From: Limnobacter sp. CACIAM 66H1
GTDB taxonomy: Bacteria; Pseudomonadota; Gammaproteobacteria; Burkholderiales; Burkholderiaceae_B
DNA length: 42,788 bases
Assembly (NCBI RefSeq): GCF_001601825.1
Contig: NZ_LUJK01000027.1
Span: 1 to 42,788 of the forward strand
Direction: 5' to 3'
Shown here: positions 33,174 through 42,788 of the stretch, in pieces
How positions within the stretch are numbered: the first letter of the stretch is position 1
How the letters are laid out: every line of letters begins with the position of its first letter
Position numbers and translations under genes: made by a program
The notes under the pieces: generated by a model
What the model was told of the DNA's origin: nothing
Databases searched by the model: none
Seen by the model: the letters and a program-made list of their open reading frames with translations, nothing else

Positions 33174-33522
33174 GGCTTACCTGTTTGTTTTTTAAGCCAA
33201 CCATGCCCAGACAATGGTCCAAAACATGACTAAGATATTGAGGATTTTTATTTAGTGAAAAGCCCTCTATTGTCTCCAGTGCCAGCGCAAAAACAGGAGG
33301 ACAAACCACCTTCAGGTACAAATCATGTTGCATGCTGTAGAACGGTTGATCCTCCAGCGTAAGGAAGTTGGACACATCAACCCAAAATCTGTTTTCAGGC
33401 AACAAGAAAACTGACCGCTCTGGCAACATTCGAAAGGTTTGGTACATTTGCAAATTTTCAAAAATAAGCCAACCGGCTACCCGACCTATTTGCTTTAGAT
33501 CAGATTCCTGTTCAATTTCCAT
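33166..33522 (-). CDS. unrecognised small protein of the type III locus (chaperone candidate)
   Basis: The protein is 118 residues from ATG 33522, overlapping the previous gene's stop by 11 bases. It is acidic at the N-terminus (MEIEQESDLKQIGRVAGWLI), then mixed alpha/beta with RSVFLLPENRFWVDVSNFLT in the middle and a helical end (PQYLSHVLDHCLGMVGL). Size and position between a gatekeeper-like gene and the ATPase correspond to InvB/TyeA-type small partners in other systems. The sequence itself does not prove it. Confidence 0.65.
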   Translation of the reverse strand: MEIEQESDLKQIGRVAGWLIFENLQMYQTFRMLPERSVFLLPENRFWVDVSNFLTLEDQPFYSMQHDLYLKVVCPPVFALALETIEGFSLNKNPQYLSHVLDHCLGMVGLKNKQVSHE

Positions 33523-34696
33523 GGCGTCTCATTCGCAGTAGCTTTTCAGAAAGCTTTGATATGTCGGTAATCTCATTGAGCTTGTCCGCAGATTCTGCCC
33601 ATAGCGTGTCTTTTGTGTCCCTTACAAAACAGACTGCTAGTCGTAAATAGCGCAAGGCTCCAAGTGCATCCACACCAATTGAGCCGTAACTATCACGCAG
33701 CATGTTGTTCTCGCGGTGTCCAACGCCGCGCAGTGTTCTCAAAAAAGACACCGTGAAATCTGCGCGATCGGGCAGACTTTTCGCATTGATTTTTGTGAGG
33801 CCTTCCATAAAGAATTCGACCCTTTCATATACCGTAGACAGCTCATTGATCATGTTGATTTCCCTGTTGAGCGCGGCCAATCTGCGTAACGAATACTGCG
33901 AGGGGTAAAGGATCTGTTCCTTTTTGATCACCGTAATCAACCGGTGATGAATCATTCGAAGGTATCTAGGCGCATTCTCAAAATGTTCTCGAACAAGCAC
34001 GAGATCATGAAGATTGGCCAAGTCAACCGCTCCGGAGTAGCAGCCGGCGTAAATTTGAACAAAATGTTTTGCTTTGAGTGGCATAGACTGCTCTACAAAA
34101 AGCCCATCGTCATAAGCTCCCAGTGAGGGCATCACCACGTCTGAAAATTTAGCAGCAACATCCACAATATTTTGTTCGGTTTTTTGCATCTCCTCATCAG
34201 TTAAATGAATCAAACCCTCTTGATGTTTTGCACGTAGGGTCAGTAGAGAGAGATAGACTCGAAGTGCCTTTTGCTGCTCTGATTCGCCCCGATACTGATT
34301 GGCTGGATCATCAAATGCGTAACCTTTATTGGGTAGAACACGCATCACGGAGTGCTCAAAGAAAGTGTCGTCATCAGAGATCAGTGTTGAGAATGCCTTA
34401 CGCAGATCGCTGTAACTTTTACTGCGGGTAAACCAAGGGGCGGGAATCAGACCCGATCGGGCGACTGCGTCAAGCTTTCCCTGCAAGTTCGATTCATTGG
34501 ATTTTTTGTTGCCGGCAGCTATGGTTGGTGCGCCCTTCGTGGCCTGGCGATTTTTATGAATATTTCCCGTACTTCTGGCCTGTGCTATTCGATTCAAAAA
34601 ATGACCATCAGTAACAAAATTCGAATTACTCGAACTGGTGTGATCCAAACCCGTAAATATATTTGGAACAATGCTTTTTGGTATGGTTATGGCCAT
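33512..34696 (-). CDS. type III locus protein, possible gatekeeper SctW (YopN/InvE-like)
   Basis: This 394-residue, mostly helical cytosolic or secreted-type protein is first in the minus-strand cluster, with AGAGGT before ATG 34696. The N-terminus is Ser/Thr/Asn-rich and disordered (HTSSSNSNFVTDGHFLNRIA), as in secreted effectors and gatekeepers. The rest has helical bundles, e.g. KALRVYLSLLTLRAKHQEGL and MINELSTVYERVEFFMEGLT. Length and place before the ATPase fit SctW, which holds back effector secretion. No motif I can see is decisive. G+C is low: a sample at 34141-34200 is about 37%. Confidence 0.6.
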   Translation of the reverse strand: MAITIPKSIVPNIFTGLDHTSSSNSNFVTDGHFLNRIAQARSTGNIHKNRQATKGAPTIAAGNKKSNESNLQGKLDAVARSGLIPAPWFTRSKSYSDLRKAFSTLISDDDTFFEHSVMRVLPNKGYAFDDPANQYRGESEQQKALRVYLSLLTLRAKHQEGLIHLTDEEMQKTEQNIVDVAAKFSDVVMPSLGAYDDGLFVEQSMPLKAKHFVQIYAGCYSGAVDLANLHDLVLVREHFENAPRYLRMIHHRLITVIKKEQILYPSQYSLRRLAALNREINMINELSTVYERVEFFMEGLTKINAKSLPDRADFTVSFLRTLRGVGHRENNMLRDSYGSIGVDALGALRYLRLAVCFVRDTKDTLWAESADKLNEITDISKLSEKLLRMRRHGN

Positions 34697-34777
34697 TTCA
34701 ACCTCTTTTCACCTGTGACATTTGAGTGAAAATAAAGAGGTGCAAAGTTCAAAAAATAATGTGAAAAATCTTGAAGT

Positions 34778-35299
34778 TCAGATGGGTCTCCACACCATCC
34801 AATACATCCGATCGTGTTGGTGGTATTCGATAACCTTGAACCCAAAACCAACATAAAGCTTGAGCGCAAACCGGTTTTGGGCGTGAACGAATAAAGAGAG
34901 CCTTTCCCCTCGTGCAGCCAACTGGGTGGAAAATTGCCCAAGTATGCGACGACCGATGCCTTGACGTCGATACACAGGTTTGACGATTAATTTTGCCAAG
35001 AGGTGACCAAAACCCTGAAAATGATGAAGTTCAGCATAACCAAGTGTTTCACCCGACTTGCTGGCAACAAGGGCTTTTCTGAATGATTCAGAGTTGTGCG
35101 TCAAACGTGGACTTGACGCAGTAAATCTTTCACCTGAAATAAGGGTCGAGTCTAGATCGAGATCGAGATCGCCAGCCCAGAACTTAATTTCATTGTGTAT
35201 TAGAACTATCGCTACCGGAGAGACCTCCCAGCGAAAATTACAAGGTGATGAATCCAATTGAGGTAGACCGCGCTGTTGGAACCCTTGATTTTGTGACAA
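34778..35299 (-). CDS. GNAT-family N-acetyltransferase
   Basis: The reading frame starts at TTG 35299; another TTG is 14 codons downstream, and neither has a good ribosome site, so the N-terminus is uncertain. The acetyl-CoA binding motif A is clear: LIVKPVYRRQGIGRRILGQF (R/QxxGxG), with FVHAQNRFALKLYVGFGFKV as motif B (N..A..LY...GF). It is most like general small-molecule or RimI-type GNAT proteins; substrate unknown. It lies 58 bases downstream of metH and upstream of the type III genes, sharing the latter's lower G+C. Confidence 0.85.
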   Translation of the reverse strand: MSQNQGFQQRGLPQLDSSPCNFRWEVSPVAIVLIHNEIKFWAGDLDLDLDSTLISGERFTASSPRLTHNSESFRKALVASKSGETLGYAELHHFQGFGHLLAKLIVKPVYRRQGIGRRILGQFSTQLAARGERLSLFVHAQNRFALKLYVGFGFKVIEYHQHDRMYWMVWRPI

Positions 35300-35357
35300 T
35301 CAAAAACCAAAGGTTCCGGACTCGCGGCTAGTACGGGGATCATCGAATCGCTAGGGA

Positions 35358-39152
<3,795 letters not shown>

Positions 39153-39239
39153 CGCGGGGCCTCTATATGATGCAAGGGTTTGAAAACAGGCTGCATTTTA
39201 GCAGGTAAATGGCGTAAAGCGTTGTACTCCGGACGTACG

Positions 39240-39420
39240 GCGAAGCAAGTGAACCGCGCAATATTGCCTAAGCAATGCTTCTAATTCCGGCTTGACGCTT
39301 CTGGCTTGGGGCATGCGAAACGCCTTGGCGTCTTCGCATCGGTTCCTGGCGGAACCGCCCCGCGCTGCGAATCCGCCGGGAAGCCTTGCAAAGCCGGCAA
39401 CACAGCGCAGCTCACTTACT
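39240..39420 (-). other. hairpin-rich leader region upstream of metH
   Basis: The 305-base gap 39153-39457 holds no convincing gene. It has a nested stem GCTGCG...CGCAGC (39364-39411) with GCCGG/CCGGC inside. Next to it are a seven-base hairpin CGGTTCC-TGGC-GGAACCG (39340-39357), a 12-base-pair hairpin with one bulge (39313-39339: ATGCGAA-ACGCC paired to GGCGT-TTCGCAT), and ATTGC-CTAA-GCAAT (39263-39276). It may be a riboswitch-like leader or a dispersed palindromic repeat. I could not match it to the cobalamin or SAH riboswitch consensus. Confidence 0.55.
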
Positions 39421-39457
39421 CCTCCGTTGTATCTTTGAGTCTCCCACTTTTTCCATT

Positions 39458-39982
39458 TCACGGCACCACAGTAGCCCCTCGCAGGCGATATAAACCATAC
39501 AGGTTGGCCACAGTGATCACGATCATGGTCAAGCACAGTTCCCAGGAATCAAACAGGTAACCATGCACCGCCCACAGGGCGTTGGTGACCAATGTGGCTT
39601 TGCGCATGCCAACGTTGCCCATCATGAACAAGGCCCATGTTCCCAACAAGGTAGCAAACAGCGGCAGAGAACTGGCCAGCCAGCCCTGCCAGGTGAACAC
39701 AGCAATCGCAATCGCCAGACCGCTAAAACCTAGTACCAGCGCCAAACGCAAACGCTGGCCCATGACGTTGGAATAAATGGTGACGGCTTGTCGTACCCCA
39801 GTCAGCAACATGATCAAGAAACCGGTGTGCACGCCCAACAGGTAGTATTGAAGCCCCCAAGCCATTGACGACAACGCAAACAAGAGCTTGGTACCGCGCT
39901 CTGATATGACGCAGAACCCGGCAATACTCAGACCAAACGCCAGGACGCCGACAGCCCGGGTTAATAAATCAGTTGAATCCAA
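39458..39982 (-). CDS. YgjV-family inner membrane protein
   Basis: This 174-residue protein has six or so hydrophobic helices (VGVLAFGLSIAGFCVIS, LLFALSSMAWGLQYYLLGVH, LALVLGFSGLAIAIAVFTW, LTMIVITVANLYGLYRL). The pattern, with QYYLLG early and NALWAVHGYLFDSW late, fits YgjV (PF10688). The function of the family is not known. The start is TTG 39982 and lacks a clear ribosome site; no ATG exists nearby. It is upstream of metH on the same strand. Confidence 0.8.
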   Translation of the reverse strand: MDSTDLLTRAVGVLAFGLSIAGFCVISERGTKLLFALSSMAWGLQYYLLGVHTGFLIMLLTGVRQAVTIYSNVMGQRLRLALVLGFSGLAIAIAVFTWQGWLASSLPLFATLLGTWALFMMGNVGMRKATLVTNALWAVHGYLFDSWELCLTMIVITVANLYGLYRLRGATVVP

Positions 39983-40179
39983 TTCTGATGATTCCAGTCG
40001 TGATGAAACATTGTTCGCAATACTACCTTTGAATTGTTAACTCCCGGGCAGCAAACACAATCCATCTGAGATTGATTCAATACCCTGAAAAACCAGACAA
40101 ATCATGCCTCTTTAACGATTGAGGGTTGCCTCAGCCTGAGTTACAGTGATTCATCCGCAATTTCCCCAAATTCCGCTTC

Positions 40180-42788
40180 ATGCTTAATTTCAATATTCGC
40201 TCAAGCTTCACAACCCGCTTGATCGTAGGCAGTCTGATTGCGCTGTTTTTACTGTCTATTCCTGTGGCCATTACCGCGCACTGGATTTTGCGCAACAACA
40301 CCATCAACCAAGCGGGTGTGAATGCCTTGGCGCAAACCGAGCAAATCGCGCAGTCGGTTGATCGTCATTTGAAAGAGCACTTGCGTGACCTGGTCTACAC
40401 CAGTCGCATTGAGCAGTCATTTGGAAATTTCAGTGCCGAAGAACAAACCAAGCTTTTGCAGATCATGCGCGACCACACCCCGGGCTATTTGTGGATTGGT
40501 GTGGCAGCACCGGACGGCACCGTACTGGCTGCACTGGACGATTTGTTGGTTGGAAAAAGCGTAGCTGCGCGCCCGTGGTTCAAACAAGGTTTGATAGCAC
40601 CGGCGATTATGGACGTGCATGAGGCGGCTTTGCTTGCGGCCTTGTTACCTTCTCGGGCTGAAGAAAAGTACCAGTTTATTGATTTCACCACCCCGCTGAA
40701 AAACAGGGCAGACGAAATTATTGGGGTGATCGGCATTCACCTGGACTGGAAGTATTTCATTGCAGAAATCGAGAAAGACGTATTCAACACCATTAACCCA
40801 TCCGCACCCACCGTAATTCTGGCCAAAGACGGCAGCTTGAGAATGGGCAATCGACTTGACCTGGCGGACTTTCAGGACAGCACAGCATGGACTGCAATGG
40901 CCGGCTTTCAAAGAGCAGTGGCCGGGGAAAACAACTGGTCGATAGAAACCTTGAGTGACGGGAGAGACTACCTGGTGGCTTTTTCGCCCAACAACAGCGC
41001 GGAGACCCGCAGTTTGGGCTGGATTTCAGCCACGGTGACCCCGCTGGATGCCGTGGCATCTCCAATTTCAAAGGCACTGATCGGCGCCATTGTTGCTTTG
41101 ATTATTGGCACAGTGGCCACCCTGTTGCTGGTGCTTGCACTGGGCAGAAGCCTTTCTGCCAAGGCCAGCGCTTATCTTGAACTTGTTCGAAAAAATGACC
41201 CCAAAGCGCTTGAAGCCTCCATGAAGGAGTTACCCACCGAGCTGCAACCCATTTCCCGAGACATTCTTGATTTGACCCGAGGATTGACTGAAAAAAGCTT
41301 GTCACTTGAAAAAGCCCTGAAATCCGCCAAGGAAAGTTACTGGGTGGTTGAAGCCCTGATTGTGCAGGCACCCATTCCAATCGCCATGTTTGACACAGAA
41401 ATGAACTACGTGGCGGCCTCCTCACGCTGGGTACAAACCTTTGCAAATGGCCACAAGGGTAGCCTGGTCGGCAAAAACCATTACGACGTGGTGCCCAACC
41501 TGCACGAACGCTGGCGCCAAGCGCATAAGGCGGGCCTGGCGGGTGAAAGCCTGTCGGCCACTTCAGACCCTTGGACTAGCCAGGACGGACACACCATTTG
41601 GCTGGATTGGGCCATTGAGCCTTGGCTGAAACCAGATGGTCACCGCGGCGGCATTATCTTGATGTGCAAGGATGTGACCGAAGAGCGGCTAATTCGGGAT
41701 AGCCTCGCCGAGAGCGAAGAACGTTTCAAGCTGGCCATGGAGGGTTCACACGATGGACTGTGGGATTGGCAAGTGGGAACGAACAAGGTTTATTTTTCAC
41801 CCAGCTGGAAACGCTTGCTGGGCTACGAAGACCATGAGTTAAGCAATGATTTCGGTACCTGGGAACGCTTGACCGCGCCCGATGACCTCGAGGTGGCAAA
41901 AAAGGTTCTGGCCGAGGCTTTAGACGATCCTGAAAAGGATTCTTACGAGGCCGAATTCTGCATGGCGCACAAAAACGGCCATTGGGTACATATTTTGGCC
42001 AAGGCCCTGATTGTACGCGACGAAGACGGCAAACCGACCCGGGTGGTGGGTACTCACCTGGACCGGACCGTCCAGCTAGAACTGGAAAGCCGGCTTCGTG
42101 AAACAGCCATTGCAGCCAAGGCGGAGAAAGACTCCAACGCAGAAAAAAGCCGCTTTTTAGCCACCATGAGCCATGAAATTCGCACGCCTTTGAACGGAAT
42201 CATGGGTTTTGCACGTTTGCTGGAGATGGATTTGCCACCCGGTGAGCTAAAGGAACAAGCAGGTTATCTCGTGCAGTCCTCCGAAACACTGTCGTCAATT
42301 CTCAACGACATTCTTGACTTCTCGAAACTGGAGTCGGGCATGGTCAAGCTTGTAGATTCGCCATTTTTGATGGAGCAACTGCTCAAAGGCAGCACAGAAT
42401 TGCCTCGCCTGACCTGCGAATCCAAGGGTGTGAAGTTTGAGCTGAACAACAAACTGGGCGAGCATCAGATTTATTCCGGTGACATGGGTCGCCTGCGCCA
42501 AATACTCCAAAACCTTTTATCTAACGCGATCAAGTTCACTTCTCACGGCAAAGTTAGCTTAACCGTCAGCAACACACAATTAAATCCAAACGAAGACCTG
42601 ATTACTTTTGAGGTCAGTGACACTGGCCTTGGCATTCCAAAAGACAAACAATCACTGTTGTTCAAGCCTTTTTCGCAGGTACACACTGACCGTGAAAACC
42701 GGTTTGGCGCTACTGGGCTTGGTTTGTCGATCGTAAAAAGCTTGGTCAACGCCATGGGTGGGGAAATTCAGCTGGAGTCGGAGCTGGG
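40180..42788 (+). CDS. membrane sensor histidine kinase with two PAS domains (3' end beyond window)
   Basis: 869 codons from ATG 40180, running off the window. TM1 is at about residues 14-36, then a periplasmic cache-like sensor domain (about 37-300), and TM2 (about 300-325, ALIGAIVALIIGTVATLLLV). PAS 1 is at about 400-505 (APIPIAMFDTEMNYVAASSR) and PAS 2 at about 510-640 (FKLAMEGSHDGLWDWQVGTN, KRLLGYEDHEL). The dimerisation helix has the phospho-accepting His665 in MSHEIRTPLNG, and the ATPase domain has NLLSNAIKFT, DTGLGIP and GLGLSIVKSLV. A receiver domain downstream is likely, as in similar hybrid kinases, but is not visible. No signal can be named. The 197 bases upstream show nothing distinctive. 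Confidence 0.93.
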   Translation, partial: MLNFNIRSSFTTRLIVGSLIALFLLSIPVAITAHWILRNNTINQAGVNALAQTEQIAQSVDRHLKEHLRDLVYTSRIEQSFGNFSAEEQTKLLQIMRDHTPGYLWIGVAAPDGTVLAALDDLLVGKSVAARPWFKQGLIAPAIMDVHEAALLAALLPSRAEEKYQFIDFTTPLKNRADEIIGVIGIHLDWKYFIAEIEKDVFNTINPSAPTVILAKDGSLRMGNRLDLADFQDSTAWTAMAGFQRAVAGENNWSIETLSDGRDYLVAFSPNNSAETRSLGWISATVTPLDAVASPISKALIGAIVALIIGTVATLLLVLALGRSLSAKASAYLELVRKNDPKALEASMKELPTELQPISRDILDLTRGLTEKSLSLEKALKSAKESYWVVEALIVQAPIPIAMFDTEMNYVAASSRWVQTFANGHKGSLVGKNHYDVVPNLHERWRQAHKAGLAGESLSATSDPWTSQDGHTIWLDWAIEPWLKPDGHRGGIILMCKDVTEERLIRDSLAESEERFKLAMEGSHDGLWDWQVGTNKVYFSPSWKRLLGYEDHELSNDFGTWERLTAPDDLEVAKKVLAEALDDPEKDSYEAEFCMAHKNGHWVHILAKALIVRDEDGKPTRVVGTHLDRTVQLELESRLRETAIAAKAEKDSNAEKSRFLATMSHEIRTPLNGIMGFARLLEMDLPPGELKEQAGYLVQSSETLSSILNDILDFSKLESGMVKLVDSPFLMEQLLKGSTELPRLTCESKGVKFELNNKLGEHQIYSGDMGRLRQILQNLLSNAIKFTSHGKVSLTVSNTQLNPNEDLITFEVSDTGLGIPKDKQSLLFKPFSQVHTDRENRFGATGLGLSIVKSLVNAMGGEIQLESEL

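Noticed and set aside
39240-39440. SAH or cobalamin riboswitch in front of metH
   Set aside because: The strand contains GCCAGGAACC and GCTGCG pieces that recall parts of both, but the full consensus cores and pairing order are not there.
39198-39536. 112-codon minus-strand frame across the metH leader
   Set aside because: It overlaps the YgjV gene and the hairpin region, with composition following the palindromes and no known domain.

Overview
The window looks like chromosome of a betaproteobacterium, probably Burkholderiales and perhaps close to Limnobacter. That placement is an inference from protein style, an acyl-CoA-rich gene content, full-length metH and moderate G+C; no 16S rRNA is present. 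No rRNA, tRNA, CRISPR array or insertion sequence was recognised.

Layout. (1) 1-4805: a partial dps gene, a membrane-anchored SMP-30/strictosidine-synthase-like beta-propeller, then a tight trio of acyl-CoA dehydrogenase, APH-type phosphotransferase and histidine phosphatase. The first two resemble a split version of eukaryotic ACAD11. (2) 4817-9340 (minus): a periplasmic copper-handling operon with a small secreted protein, a TolC-like lipoprotein, a Tat multicopper oxidase, a CopI-like cupredoxin and a CusF-like chaperone, preceded by a His/Met-rich secreted protein. (3) 9414-11938: a ferritin-like 'metal-dependent hydrolase', a PIN-toxin/RHH-antitoxin pair whose antitoxin carries a C-terminal DUF1508 domain, and a stand-alone two-repeat DUF1508 protein. 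(4) 12085-18715: a complete RND tripartite efflux operon with a divergent TetR repressor and an AcrR-type operator between them. (5) 18741-20230: an SDR and an orphan HExxH protein.

(6) 20288-29430: an isoprenoid or branched acyl-CoA catabolic set. It has an SDR, a carboxyltransferase, and on the other strand acyl-CoA dehydrogenase, biotin carboxylase/BCCP and a second dehydrogenase. The set is bound together by three copies of a TCAAAC-N4-GTTTGA dyad, one before each transcription unit. A large repetitive protein with a LapA-like N-terminal module sits in the middle. (7) 29510-35299 (minus): a lower-G+C remnant of a type III secretion locus (sctU, sctT, sctS, sctN and unassigned partners). 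The 3' end of sctN and the 5' end of sctS are both missing at one junction, which reads as a deletion scar that also removed the genes normally between them. (8) 35358-39982: metH behind a 300-base leader full of hairpins, then a YgjV-like membrane protein. (9) 40180-end: a sensor histidine kinase that runs off the window.

The points most worth following up are the sctN/sctS scar, the three-site operator regulon, the repetitive retention-module protein, the RHH-DUF1508 antitoxin, and the ACAD/APH/phosphatase operon.
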